A stretch of DNA of 64,000 bases, taken from contig NZ_ALJF01000019.1 in NCBI RefSeq assembly GCF_000300855.1, positions 92,679 to 156,678 on the forward strand, in the 5' to 3' direction. Below the pieces are notes generated by a model. It did no database searches, had not been told where the DNA came from, and worked only from the letters and a program-made list of their open reading frames with translations. This document shows, one piece after another, positions 1-8,650 of this stretch (its first letter is position 1; every line of letters starts with the position of its first letter). Source of the stretch: Agrobacterium albertimagni AOL15. Its GTDB lineage: Bacteria > Pseudomonadota > Alphaproteobacteria > Rhizobiales > Rhizobiaceae. The position numbers and the translations under genes were made by a program.

Positions 1-177
1 GGCTCCGGCCTTGCCTTCCGTCTGCTCGAGGCCCAGTTCCGTCTGAACATTCCGCGCCTGTTTGCTGCCCTCTTCCTGCTCTCCTGCCTCGGTGTGGTGA
101 TTTTTGCCATTACCTCCTTCATTTCCTGGCTGGCGCTGCATCGCTGGCACGAGAGCAGCCTGAAACGAGAAAACTGA
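1..177 (+). CDS. ABC transporter permease, C-terminal fragment
   Basis: The window opens inside this gene; only the last 58 residues are visible and the start lies upstream. They hold one clear membrane segment (FAALFLLSCLGVVIFAITSF) and a short basic tail ending HRWHESSLKREN, the usual end of a SsuC/TauC/ThiX-type inner-membrane permease. The stop TGA at 175-177 shares its last base with the ATG of the next gene, so translation is coupled. The pairing with a deaminase-like amidohydrolase and an FAD oxidase suggests import of a nitrogen heterocycle or similar amide, but no substrate can be read from this fragment. Confidence 0.7.
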   Translation, partial: GSGLAFRLLEAQFRLNIPRLFAALFLLSCLGVVIFAITSFISWLALHRWHESSLKREN

Positions 178-1490
178 TGTCGAGCCCGGTCACCGCCCTC
201 CCCGCTGCCAAGCGTTTCGTCCTTGCCAATGCGACGTTACCGCAGATCTGCGTGGATGGCGTAGAGGCGCCCGCCTGCGAGGGCCTGATCAGCGCAGACA
301 TCGTCGTTGCCGACGGCAAGGTCGAGGCGATCCTGAAGCCCAGTGAGGCACCATCAGGCCTGCCCTCGACGGATCTGCGCAACGGCATGGTCTGGCCGAC
401 CTTCGTCGACATGCACACCCATCTCGACAAGGGCCATATCTGGGACCGCCGGCCGAACCCATCAGGCGATTTCGTAGGCGCGCTCGAAGCCGTGAAAACC
501 GATCGCGAGGCACGCTGGTCGGCGGAAGACGTCAAGGCCCGCATGGAATTCTCGCTGAAGACGGCGTATTCCCATGGCACCAGCCTGATCCGTACCCATC
601 TCGACAGCCTGGCGCCCCAGCACCGCATCTCCTTCGAGGTCTTCGCCGAAATCCGCGACGCCTGGGCCGGCAAGATCGACCTGCAGGCCGCCGCCCTCTT
701 CCCCTTCGACCAGATCACCGACGAAGCCTTCTTCAAGGATCTCGTCGAGGTCATCGTCGCCCATAAGGGCCTGCTCGGCGGCGTCACCTATCTGATGCCG
801 GGCCTCGACGAAAAGCTCGACATCCTCTTCCGCACAGCGAGCGAGAACAACCTCGACATCGACCTGCATGTCGACGAGACGCAGGACAAGGAAACCTTGA
901 CGCTGAAGACCATTGCGGAAGCCAAGCTCCGCAACCGCTTCGAGGGCGCAGTCACCGTCGGCCACTGCTGCTCGCTCGCGCGCCAGGACGAGGATATGGC
1001 CAAACGCACAATCGATCTGGTGGCGGAGGCCGGCATCTCGGTCGTATCGCTGCCGATGTGCAATATGTATCTGCAGGACCGTCACCCCGGCCGCACGCCC
1101 CGCCAGCGCGGCGTCACCCTTTTCCACGAACTGACATCAGCGGGCGTCGCCACTGCCGTCTCCTCCGACAACACCCGCGACCCCTTCTATGCCTATGGCG
1201 ATCTCGACCCCGTCGAGGTTTTCCGCGAAGCGGTGCGTATCATCCATCTCGACCATCCGCTGGATACTGCCGCGAGGGTCGTGACCCGCACGCCGGCCGA
1301 CATCCTCAAGCGCCCCGACCATGGCCGCATCGCCGTCGGCGGCAAGGCGGATCTCGTCCTCTTCAGCGCCCGCCGCTGGAGCGAATTTTTGTCCCGTCCG
1401 CAGGCCGACCGCATCGTGATGCGGAATGGCATGGGCATCGACCGCAGCCTGCCGGATTACCGCGAACTTGACCCGTTGCTTGGAGTATAG
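177..1490 (+). CDS. Cytosine-deaminase-like metal-dependent amidohydrolase
   Basis: A 437-residue amidohydrolase-superfamily protein resembling CodA. The metal and catalytic residues expected of the TIM-barrel family are visible: H80 and H82 in MHTHLDKG, H231 in DLHVDE, H263 in VGHCCS and D331 in SSDNTRDP. The second HxH-region residue is followed by DKG, as in cytosine and isoguanine deaminases. The start overlaps the preceding permease stop by one base. The gene is followed after 2 bases by an FAD oxidase, so the three form one operon. A role in hydrolysing or deaminating an imported cyclic amide or pyrimidine-like compound is inference; the exact substrate is unknown. Confidence 0.8.
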   Translation: MSSPVTALPAAKRFVLANATLPQICVDGVEAPACEGLISADIVVADGKVEAILKPSEAPSGLPSTDLRNGMVWPTFVDMHTHLDKGHIWDRRPNPSGDFVGALEAVKTDREARWSAEDVKARMEFSLKTAYSHGTSLIRTHLDSLAPQHRISFEVFAEIRDAWAGKIDLQAAALFPFDQITDEAFFKDLVEVIVAHKGLLGGVTYLMPGLDEKLDILFRTASENNLDIDLHVDETQDKETLTLKTIAEAKLRNRFEGAVTVGHCCSLARQDEDMAKRTIDLVAEAGISVVSLPMCNMYLQDRHPGRTPRQRGVTLFHELTSAGVATAVSSDNTRDPFYAYGDLDPVEVFREAVRIIHLDHPLDTAARVVTRTPADILKRPDHGRIAVGGKADLVLFSARRWSEFLSRPQADRIVMRNGMGIDRSLPDYRELDPLLGV

Positions 1491-1492
1491 AC

Positions 1493-2905
1493 ATGGCCGA
1501 TTACGCCAAAATCATCGAAGAGCTGGAAGGCATCGCCGTCGAGGACAATCCGGCGCTCGTCAAACAGAAGAGCCGCGATTTCTACTGGTATTCGCCGATC
1601 CTGAAGGAAGAACTCGACAACGTCGTCGGTGACCTCGTGGTCTCGCCGACCACGGAAGAAGAGGTGATCCGGGTTCTGAAGGTCGCCTATGCCCATGGCG
1701 TGCCGGTCACCCCGCGTGGCGGCGGCACCGGCAATTACGGCCAGGCCATGCCGCTCTCGGGCGGCATCGTCTTGAACCTGATCAACATGAACAAGGTGAA
1801 GGAGATCCTTCCCGGCCGGGTCATCTGCGAACCGGGCATCATCATCTCCGAGCTTGACCGCCAGACCAAGGTACATTCCGGCCAGGAACTGCGCTTCCAT
1901 CCGTCAACCAAGCAGACGGCAAGCGTGGCCGGCTTCATCGCCGGCGGCTCCGGCGGCGTCGGCTCGATCACCTGGGGCGGCCTGCGCGACCTCGGCAACA
2001 TCCTGCGCCTGCGCGTCGTCACCATGGAAGCCGAGCCCCGCGTGCTTGAACTCTCCGCCTGGGACCTGCAGAAGGTCTCCCACGCCTATGGCACCAACGG
2101 CATCATTACCGAGGTCGAGATGCCGCTGGCGCCTGCTTACGACTGGGTCGATGTCATCGTCGGTTATGACGAGTTCATGGACGCCGTGAAATTCGCCGAC
2201 GCGCTCTCCCACAAGAACGGCATCCTCTTGAAGGAAGTCGCGCCGATTGCAGCGCCGATCCCATTCGACTATTTCACACGCCATAAGCCCTGGCTGAAGG
2301 AAGGCCAGTCGGTCGTCGTGCTGATGGTGGCGCCGCATTCCATGGAGCCCTTCCTCGCGCTCGCCGAGCGGATGAAGGGCGATGTGCGTTTCCGCTCCGA
2401 TCAGGTCGAAAGCATGAAGGGCATCCCGCATGCCTATGAGCTGACCTGGAACCACACGACACTGCGGGCGCTCAAGCTCGACACCAACATAACCTATCTC
2501 CAGGTCCAGTATCCCGGCCCAGACCATGTCGAGAAGGTCCGCGTTATGACCGAACTCTTCCCCGACGAGGTCATCGGCCATCTCGAATTCATCAAGTTCG
2601 ACGGCCAGATCCAGTGCGCCGGCCTGCCGCTGGTGCGCTACACGACCAAGGAGCGGCTGGAGGAGATCATTAGCATCCATGAGGAAAACGGCTGCCCGAT
2701 CTTCAACCCGCACCGCTACACGCTGGAAGAAGGCGGCATGAAGCAGACCGACCAGGTTCAACTTGCCTTCAAGAAAGAAACCGATCCGAAGGGTCTGCTG
2801 AACCCCGGCAAGATGATCGCCTGGGAAAACCCAGATTTCGATTTCTCCGCCGGCAAGAATTACCTGTTCCCGGGCCTGGAGGTGTTTGCCGAGGCGGGGG
2901 AGTAG
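1493..2905 (+). CDS. FAD-binding oxidase/dehydrogenase (PCMH/VAO family, GlcD-like)
   Basis: A 470-residue flavoprotein of the vanillyl-alcohol-oxidase superfamily. The PCMH FAD-binding half begins with PTTEEEVIRVLKVAYAHG and the glycine-rich loop near residue 74 (PRGGGTGNYGQ), followed by LSGGIVLNL and GGVGSITWGGLRDLGN. The C-terminal half ends with LLNPGKMIAWENP, typical of GlcD/lactate-dehydrogenase-type oxidases. It starts 2 bases after the amidohydrolase stop and is clearly cotranscribed with it. It probably oxidises an alcohol or hydroxy-acid intermediate of the same pathway. No signal peptide is visible, so it should be cytoplasmic. Confidence 0.85.
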   Translation: MADYAKIIEELEGIAVEDNPALVKQKSRDFYWYSPILKEELDNVVGDLVVSPTTEEEVIRVLKVAYAHGVPVTPRGGGTGNYGQAMPLSGGIVLNLINMNKVKEILPGRVICEPGIIISELDRQTKVHSGQELRFHPSTKQTASVAGFIAGGSGGVGSITWGGLRDLGNILRLRVVTMEAEPRVLELSAWDLQKVSHAYGTNGIITEVEMPLAPAYDWVDVIVGYDEFMDAVKFADALSHKNGILLKEVAPIAAPIPFDYFTRHKPWLKEGQSVVVLMVAPHSMEPFLALAERMKGDVRFRSDQVESMKGIPHAYELTWNHTTLRALKLDTNITYLQVQYPGPDHVEKVRVMTELFPDEVIGHLEFIKFDGQIQCAGLPLVRYTTKERLEEIISIHEENGCPIFNPHRYTLEEGGMKQTDQVQLAFKKETDPKGLLNPGKMIAWENPDFDFSAGKNYLFPGLEVFAEAGE

Positions 2906-2936
2906 CGGTTCGGCGGCCAGGCTTCGTGCGTTTGAT

Positions 2937-2996
2937 ACCCCCCTCTGCCCTCCTGAGCTTGTCGAAGGGCGGGCATCTCCCCCACACGGGGGAGAG
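2937..2996 (+). repeat. RIME-like intergenic repeat, copy 1
   Basis: This stretch starts ACCCCCCTCTGCCCT and ends with CATCTCCCCCACACGGGGGA. It matches the reverse complement of the copy at 3127-3171 in its outer parts, but has about 20 extra bases (CCTGAGCTTGTCGAAGGGCG) in the middle. Such C-run/G-run mini-repeats near gene ends are known from Rhizobium and Sinorhizobium (RIME-type elements). Confidence 0.6.
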
Positions 2997-3126
2997 CGGG
3001 ACGGGGCCAGTGCCTTGCACGGACGCCACCGTTGAAGATGCGGCTACGGCATTTAGACATGACAAACTTCGCTCAGGATTTCGACATTCGCAACGATTGA
3101 AGGAAGGAAGCCGGCACCCCCATCCA

Positions 3127-3171
3127 CTCTCCCCCCGTGTAGGGGAGATGTCCGGCAGGACAGAGGGGGTA
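3127..3171 (-). repeat. RIME-like intergenic repeat, copy 2 (inverted)
   Basis: Read on the minus strand this begins ACCCCCTCTGTCCTGCCGG and continues ACATCTCCCCTACACGGGG, nearly the same as copy 1 apart from the insertion in that copy. The two copies face each other and could pair in RNA read through from the FAD oxidase gene. Confidence 0.6.
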
Positions 3172-3396
3172 CCCCGTGCGCAACTACAGACAACAACAAG
3201 GAACTACCCTACCGCCACCCAACCCCATTCCGAAGGTACTCCCGGCCGGCCCTCCGGCCCATGCAAAACCAGACATGGCATCCCCAATCCCTCGGCATCA
3301 GGCGGCGAAGGATCGGGATGCTGGGACAAACGGCGCGGAAGTTTTCAACTGGACCCCGACCGCGAAAGCGGCGGGCAACGACTTGGAGCTTTTGAA

Positions 3397-3978
3397 ATGC
3401 GCGTACTTGTCCTGCACTCCCATCCCCTCGACGAAAGCTTCGGAAGGGCGCTCTACAAGCTCACCTGCGAGAGCCTGGAAAAGGCCGGCCACGAAGTCGA
3501 CGGCTGCAACCTCTATGAGGAGGGTTTCGACCCGGTGCTTTCGGCCCATGACCGGCGCGTCTATCATGACATTCCCGACAACCTGTCGCTGGTCCAACCC
3601 TATGTCGACCGGCTGCTGAAAGCCGAAGCGCTCGTCATTGTCACACCCGTCTGGAACTTCGGCTTTCCGGCCATGCTGAAGGGCTATTTCGACCGCGTCT
3701 GGCTGCCCGGCGTCTCCTTCGACCTGGTGGACGGCAAGCTCACACCGACGCTTCGCCACATCAGGAAACTCGCCGCCGTCATGACCTATGGCGCAACTCC
3801 AATGCGCGCCTTCCTCGCCGGCGATCCGCCAAAGAAGATCGTAAAACGCGTCATCCGCGCCCAGATCAAGATCGGCGCACCGGTCAAATATCTCGCCCAT
3901 TACGACATGAATAATTGCACGGAAGAAACCCGTGCAGCGTTCATGGCAAAGGTGCGCCGCGAGATGGAGAATTTCTGA
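3397..3978 (+). CDS. NAD(P)H:quinone oxidoreductase-like flavodoxin-fold protein
   Basis: A 193-residue protein of the flavodoxin_2 / NQO1-MdaB-KefF family, which transfers hydride from NAD(P)H to quinones or electrophiles through FMN or FAD. It starts RVLVLHSHPLDESFGRALY, with the typical HSHP...SF phosphate loop, and carries the family motif TPVWNFGFPAMLKGYFDRVW. The ATG at 3397 was chosen because homology begins exactly there and a GGAG lies 9 bases upstream; the longer frame back to 2926 runs through repeats. It is convergent with the RidA gene, and a role in quinone or electrophile detoxification is inferred. Confidence 0.85.
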   Translation: MRVLVLHSHPLDESFGRALYKLTCESLEKAGHEVDGCNLYEEGFDPVLSAHDRRVYHDIPDNLSLVQPYVDRLLKAEALVIVTPVWNFGFPAMLKGYFDRVWLPGVSFDLVDGKLTPTLRHIRKLAAVMTYGATPMRAFLAGDPPKKIVKRVIRAQIKIGAPVKYLAHYDMNNCTEETRAAFMAKVRREMENF

Positions 3979-3993
3979 GAAAAAGGCTGGCGG

Positions 3994-4383
3994 TCAAACC
4001 ACCTTGGCCGCCGTCACCTCGACTTCGACGAGGAATTCCGGTCGTGTGAAGCCCCCCACCACCAGCAGCGTCGAGACCGGCTTCGGATCGAGCGTGTAGC
4101 GATCACGCACCGCCATATACTCAGCAAAATCCTCCCGCCGCGTCACGAAGCCAGAGACGCGGATCACATCCGCGAACGTCATTTCAGCCTCTTCCAGGAT
4201 CGCCTTGATCGCCTCGAAGCAAAGCTCGGCTTGGCCGGTGACACCAGGCGGGATCGTGTCATCGGGGCTGATGCCGAGTTGACCTGAAGTGACGAGTAGG
4301 CTCGCACCCGGCGGCACGAGCAGACCGTGATTGTAGTGCCCGAAGGGACGGCGGACGGAAGGAGGATTGAAGACCTTTTTCAT
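3994..4383 (-). CDS. RidA family protein (YjgF/YER057c/UK114)
   Basis: A 129-residue RidA-fold protein. The family hydrolyses reactive enamine/imine intermediates made by PLP enzymes, or serves related deaminase roles. Visible family features are LLVTSGQLGISPDD, a helix QAELCFEAIKAILEEAEMTFADVIRVSGFVTR and the C-terminal strand FLVEVEVTAAKVV. An Arg (FTRPEF) sits just before that strand, near where canonical RidA has its catalytic Arg. The start at MKKVFNPPS is favoured over an ATG 19 codons upstream because the family begins there. It is 89 bases downstream of the sugar operon ATPase on the same strand and could be its last gene or a separate unit. Confidence 0.85.
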   Translation of the reverse strand: MKKVFNPPSVRRPFGHYNHGLLVPPGASLLVTSGQLGISPDDTIPPGVTGQAELCFEAIKAILEEAEMTFADVIRVSGFVTRREDFAEYMAVRDRYTLDPKPVSTLLVVGGFTRPEFLVEVEVTAAKVV

Positions 4384-4472
4384 GGGTTCGAGCCTAGCGC
4401 GGCGAGCCCGTGTGCGAAAGGGCAAAGCGTGCCTTGACACGCCTTTTGACCCTACAAATCCGGCCCCTTCGT

Positions 4473-5564
4473 CTAGCGAATGCGCTGCCCCGAGGCATCG
4501 AAGAGAAAGCTTGTCTTGGCAGCAAGTCCCACCGCGATCTCGTCGCCATAGCGCCCCGCATGACGGCGCTCTTCCTGCTCGATGATGATCTGCTCGCCGG
4601 GCATGGTATGCGCATAGACATAGCTGGTATTGCCGAGATGCTCGACAACATCGACATGCGCGACCATCTGCGTATCCCCGCTGCCATCAGGCAGGAAATG
4701 CTCGGGGCGCACCCCGACCGTCACGGCATCGCCGACCTTTGGCGGGTTCGCGCAGGAAACCGTCAGCTGCGTGTCCGGCCGCGCTTTCAGCGCCACAGTG
4801 ACCTGCCCGCCCTCCGCCTGAGCGACGACCGCTGCGGGCAGAAAGTTCATCCGCGGCGAGCCGATGAAGCCGGCAACGAACATGTTGTCGGGATCATCGT
4901 AAAGGGCGAGCGGCGCCCCGACCTGCTCGACAATACCAGCCCGCATCACGACGATCTTGTCGGCGAGCGTCATCGCCTCGACCTGGTCATGCGTGACATA
5001 AACGATGGTGGCGTTCAGCTCCTTGTGCAGCCGGGCGATCTCGACACGCATGTGCACGCGCAGCTCCGCATCGAGGTTCGACAGTGGCTCGTCGAACAGG
5101 AAAACGTCAGGCTGGCGCACGATGGCGCGGCCGATGGCGACGCGCTGGCGCTGACCACCGGAAAGCGCCTTGGGCTTGCGATCCATCAGCGCGTCGAGCT
5201 CGAGGATCTTAGCCGCAGCATTCACCCGCCGTTCGATCTCGTCCTTCGCCATGCCGGCAAACCGAAGCGCAAACCCCATGTTCTCGCGCACGGTCATATG
5301 CGGGTAGAGCGCATAGGTCTGAAACACCATGGCAATCCCGCGCTTGGAGGGATCGACATCATTCATCACGCTGCCGCCGATCTCAAGCATGCCTGCGGAA
5401 ATATCCTCAAGCCCCGCGATCATCCGCAGCAGCGTGGACTTGCCGCAGCCGGAGGGACCGACGAAGACAACGAATTCCCCCGAGGAAACCTCGAGATTCA
5501 CCCCCTTGATGACCTCGAGCGAGCCGTAGGATTTGCGGATATCGGTGAGCCGAACCTCTGCCAT
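4473..5564 (-). CDS. Sugar ABC transporter ATP-binding protein (UgpC/MalK/MsmX type)
   Basis: A 363-residue ATPase that would power import by the two permeases of this operon. Walker A is GPSGCGKST (residues 36-44), the signature is LSGGQRQRVAIGRA, and Walker B FLFDEPLSNLD is followed by the MalK-like AELRVHMR. The last 120 residues form the OB-fold regulatory domain of the CUT1 sugar family (GVRPEHF). It is the last gene of the minus-strand run binding protein, permease, permease, GH2 glycosidase, ATPase, and starts 11 bases after the glycosidase stop. Confidence 0.93.
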   Translation of the reverse strand: MAEVRLTDIRKSYGSLEVIKGVNLEVSSGEFVVFVGPSGCGKSTLLRMIAGLEDISAGMLEIGGSVMNDVDPSKRGIAMVFQTYALYPHMTVRENMGFALRFAGMAKDEIERRVNAAAKILELDALMDRKPKALSGGQRQRVAIGRAIVRQPDVFLFDEPLSNLDAELRVHMRVEIARLHKELNATIVYVTHDQVEAMTLADKIVVMRAGIVEQVGAPLALYDDPDNMFVAGFIGSPRMNFLPAAVVAQAEGGQVTVALKARPDTQLTVSCANPPKVGDAVTVGVRPEHFLPDGSGDTQMVAHVDVVEHLGNTSYVYAHTMPGEQIIIEQEERRHAGRYGDEIAVGLAAKTSFLFDASGQRIR

Positions 5565-5575
5565 TTAATCCTCGA

Positions 5576-7819
5576 TCAGGTGACGTTGAAGGTGATGTGC
5601 TGCGTCCCGAAAGGCCGGCAGGTCGCAGATAGCGTCAAGTGACCGGCCTCGTTTCCAGCTTCGACATAGACGCCAACGACCCCGCCCTTGAAGGAGAGAA
5701 GCGAGGGACCGACGATACGGCCCGGGCCTTCGAGCGACACCTCGACCGGATCATCGAAGAAGCCCAGGACATTGCCACCCTGATCGAGCGCACGCAGGAT
5801 CACGCGAACCGTATCCTTCTCGCCAGATCGAAGCTCAGTGTCGTCAGCCGCGATGTCCAGAGTTGTCGGCAGCGGATCGGCTGGCAGATGGCGGCGCACC
5901 ACTTCCTCGCCATTGATAAAGCCGACGAGTTCGCCATCCCGCCAGGTCATGCCCCATTCGCCGAATTCCTCGGGCGTCACCATGCTGTGGTCGAGGATGC
6001 AGGGCGGATGCGGCAGGTGCGGATAGGTCTTGGTATCCGGCTCGATCCGCTTGACGATATGGCCCATGCGGATTTCGACATAGTCGCAATTGGTGAGCAC
6101 GATCAGCGGCAACACGCCGCCGATATTGCGCTCGCCGCGCGCCCAGAAGCTGACCGGCTGCATCACCACCTTGTCCGCTGGATCGCCCTGCGAAGCATAG
6201 GCATAGGCCGCAAATTTCGGCTCGCGATACATATCGGTGACACCGTGATAGCAGATGCGGTCGCCGGAGCCGAAATCCTTGTGGGTGTTGTAGTCGAACA
6301 TGCACCAGCCGGTGGAGCCCGAGATCGAAGGGTCGCCAGCGGCTGCATTCAGAATCGCCAGATGCCGGCCGACATGCTCCGCCTGCCGCTGCTCCTGATC
6401 GAAGCGCTTGGTCGGATACATGTGACCGCCATATTCGGTAATCATGTAGGGAACCTTGCGGTCGAGCCCGGTGACCTCGCGCTGGTCTCGCAGAACCAGC
6501 CGCTCGCGATTGTGGCCCGGCAGCTCTTCCATGCCGAGAATGAAGTCGTTCATCGTGTAGACGTCTTCGAGCAGCTCGCTGTCGGTGATGTAGCGCACGC
6601 CGCCGGTCTGCCGTGTCGTATCGAGCGAGCGTGCCATTGCATTCGTCTCGACATAGAAGTCGTGAGAATCCTGGCTTTCGTTGATGCGGACACCCCATAT
6701 GATGATTGACGGATGGTTCCAATCGCGCTCGATCATCAGGCGCACGTTCTGGACGGACTCGGCCTTCCAGGCGTCGCCGCCGATATGCTGCCAGCCCGGG
6801 ATCTCTTCGAAGACCACCAGGCCGATCTCGTCGCAGCGGTCGAGGAAGTATTTCGACTGCGGATAATGCGAGGTGCGGGCAATGTTGCAGGCAAGATCGA
6901 ATTTCAGGATGTCCGCATCCTTCTCCTGACCGCGCCGGCCCATGGCATAGCCGAGATGCGGCCAGGCCTGATGGCGATTGAGGCCGCGCAGCTTGACGAC
7001 GCGTCCATTCAGCTTGAAGCCCTCGATCGTGTATTCGGCAGAGCGGAAGCCGAAACGGCTGGTAACGGCGTCGGCACCGGCTGCTGTCTCCAGCGTCACC
7101 GTGAGGTAATAGAGAGCGGGATTGTCGATATCCCAGAGCGTAATGCCCTGAAGCCCGGAAAGGCCGAGCAAAACCTCCGCGCCAGAGACAGTCGCTTCGG
7201 TCCGCGCTACCTCCAGACCTGCACCGTCCTTGAGAACAGCCGTGACGTTGCCGGAAAGCGACTGAACGTTCGGATTGGAAATCCAGACCTTCGCCGTCAC
7301 CTGTTTGGCTTCAGCCAGAACATCCGGCGTCTCGATCTTGACGTTCTTGATCGAAACCGGCGCCGTGATCTTCAGCCAGACATCTCGGTAGATCCCGGCA
7401 TAGGTGAGATAGTCGATGACGCCACCGAAGGGCGGGATCTCGGGGTTCTCGGAACCGTCGATCTTGACCGTCAGCAGGTTGTCGCCGGCCTTCAGATGCG
7501 GAGTGAGCCGGGCTTCGAAGGGCGTGTATCCATCCTTGTGCGCGGTGATCTCGGTGCCATTCAGATAGACCACGCTGTCTGCCATGGCCGCATCGAAAAC
7601 CAGCGAAACTTCACGACCTTCGAAACGCGGATCCCAGGCAATGACCTTCTGATAGGTAAAGGCCTCCTGATAGCTCTTCTCGTCGAAATAATTGTAGGGC
7701 AGCTCGACCGCCGTGTGAGGGAGCTGAACCGTCTCGCCCGGCTGGGACGCCGAGGCAAAAGCCGGCTCGAAGCCTGCGCGGAAGGTCCAGTCCCGGTTGA
7801 AATTCTCGATAATGCGCAT
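5576..7819 (-). CDS. Glycoside hydrolase family 2 protein (beta-galactosidase/beta-glucuronidase type)
   Basis: A 747-residue GH2 enzyme. The N-terminal sugar-binding jelly-roll (MRIIENFNRDWTFRAGFEPA) is followed by an Ig-like domain and the TIM barrel. The acid/base Glu is E381 in HPSIIIWGVRINES and the nucleophile is E462 in YMITEYGGHMYP; the usual GNE motif reads INE here. No signal peptide is present, so it cuts oligosaccharides or glycosides in the cytoplasm after uptake. It lies between the permeases and the ATPase of a CUT1-type transporter, so its substrate is probably what that transporter brings in. Beta-galactoside versus beta-glucuronide or another bond cannot be decided from sequence alone. 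Confidence 0.9.
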   Translation of the reverse strand: MRIIENFNRDWTFRAGFEPAFASASQPGETVQLPHTAVELPYNYFDEKSYQEAFTYQKVIAWDPRFEGREVSLVFDAAMADSVVYLNGTEITAHKDGYTPFEARLTPHLKAGDNLLTVKIDGSENPEIPPFGGVIDYLTYAGIYRDVWLKITAPVSIKNVKIETPDVLAEAKQVTAKVWISNPNVQSLSGNVTAVLKDGAGLEVARTEATVSGAEVLLGLSGLQGITLWDIDNPALYYLTVTLETAAGADAVTSRFGFRSAEYTIEGFKLNGRVVKLRGLNRHQAWPHLGYAMGRRGQEKDADILKFDLACNIARTSHYPQSKYFLDRCDEIGLVVFEEIPGWQHIGGDAWKAESVQNVRLMIERDWNHPSIIIWGVRINESQDSHDFYVETNAMARSLDTTRQTGGVRYITDSELLEDVYTMNDFILGMEELPGHNRERLVLRDQREVTGLDRKVPYMITEYGGHMYPTKRFDQEQRQAEHVGRHLAILNAAAGDPSISGSTGWCMFDYNTHKDFGSGDRICYHGVTDMYREPKFAAYAYASQGDPADKVVMQPVSFWARGERNIGGVLPLIVLTNCDYVEIRMGHIVKRIEPDTKTYPHLPHPPCILDHSMVTPEEFGEWGMTWRDGELVGFINGEEVVRRHLPADPLPTTLDIAADDTELRSGEKDTVRVILRALDQGGNVLGFFDDPVEVSLEGPGRIVGPSLLSFKGGVVGVYVEAGNEAGHLTLSATCRPFGTQHITFNVT

Positions 7820-7828
7820 TTCAAAGTC

Positions 7829-8650
7829 CTATTTCACGGAGCCGAGCATGCCCTGCACGAACTGGCGTTGCATGGCGAAGAAGACGAGAAGGGTTGGAAG
7901 GGTGGCAAGAATGGTGCCGATCATCACAGTGCCGTATTCGGGCGAATAGGCGGAGGCGAGTGATGACACGACGAGCGTGATCGTCTTCATGTCGTTCGAC
8001 TGCAGCACGATCAGCGGCCAGAGATAGTTGTTCCAGTTCAGCATGAAGACGATGACGAAGGCCGCCGCATAGGTGGAGCGCATGACCGGAACGTAGATGT
8101 AGAAGAAGATCTGCCACTCCTTCAGACCATCGACCTTGGCCGCATCGCGAAGCTCGGTGGGGAAGGCCTTCGAGGCCTGGCGGAAGTAAAAGATGATGAA
8201 GGCGGACGCGATCATCGGCAGCATGATCGCGATGTGAGTGTTCAGCAGCCCCGCTCTGCCCATCAGCATGAAGAGCGGGATCATCAGGGCTGCAAATGGC
8301 ACCATCAGCGTCAGCAGGATCACGGTATAGACCCGCTCCCGAAGCTTCGACCGGAACATCTCGAATCCGTAGCCGGCAAGCGACGAGACGAGCAGCGTCA
8401 ATGCGGTGCCGACCAGCGCGATCTTCACCGAATTCCAGAAGACCAGCGGCACATCCACCTGCGCAAAGAAAGACGCGATGTTATCGAAGAGTGCTGTGCC
8501 GAAGGTGACCTTTCCGCGAATGATCTGGCTGGTCGTATTCGTCGCCCCGATCACCATCCAGATGAAGGGGAAGATCGAGAGAAAGGCGGCAAGCGACAGT
8601 ACGATATACTGCACGATGTCGGGCAGGCGGCGACGAAGTGTCGTCATCAT
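7829..8650 (-). CDS. Sugar ABC transporter permease (MalG type)
   Basis: A 273-residue inner-membrane permease with about six hydrophobic segments. The EAA loop facing the ATPase reads ELRDAAKVDGLKEWQIFFYIYVPVM, and the protein ends FVQGMLGSVK, the typical MalG-family end. The start ATG overlaps the stop of the partner permease by 4 bases (ATGA), indicating translational coupling, and the GH2 gene follows after 9 bases. Confidence 0.93.
   Translation of the reverse strand: MMTTLRRRLPDIVQYIVLSLAAFLSIFPFIWMVIGATNTTSQIIRGKVTFGTALFDNIASFFAQVDVPLVFWNSVKIALVGTALTLLVSSLAGYGFEMFRSKLRERVYTVILLTLMVPFAALMIPLFMLMGRAGLLNTHIAIMLPMIASAFIIFYFRQASKAFPTELRDAAKVDGLKEWQIFFYIYVPVMRSTYAAAFVIVFMLNWNNYLWPLIVLQSNDMKTITLVVSSLASAYSPEYGTVMIGTILATLPTLLVFFAMQRQFVQGMLGSVK

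Larger units (their letters stand above)
2906..3396. other. 491-base gap carrying an inverted repeat pair
   Basis: No convincing gene lies here. A reading frame in phase with the downstream oxidoreductase runs back across it, but its translation is low-complexity and the real start is the ATG at 3397. The gap holds two copies of a GC-rich short repeat in opposite orientation (listed separately) and about 130 bases of unique sequence between them. Confidence 0.7.

Noticed and set aside
2926..3396. N-terminal extension of the flavodoxin-fold oxidoreductase
   Set aside because: It translates the intergenic repeats; the family starts at the ATG at 3397, which has its own ribosome site.
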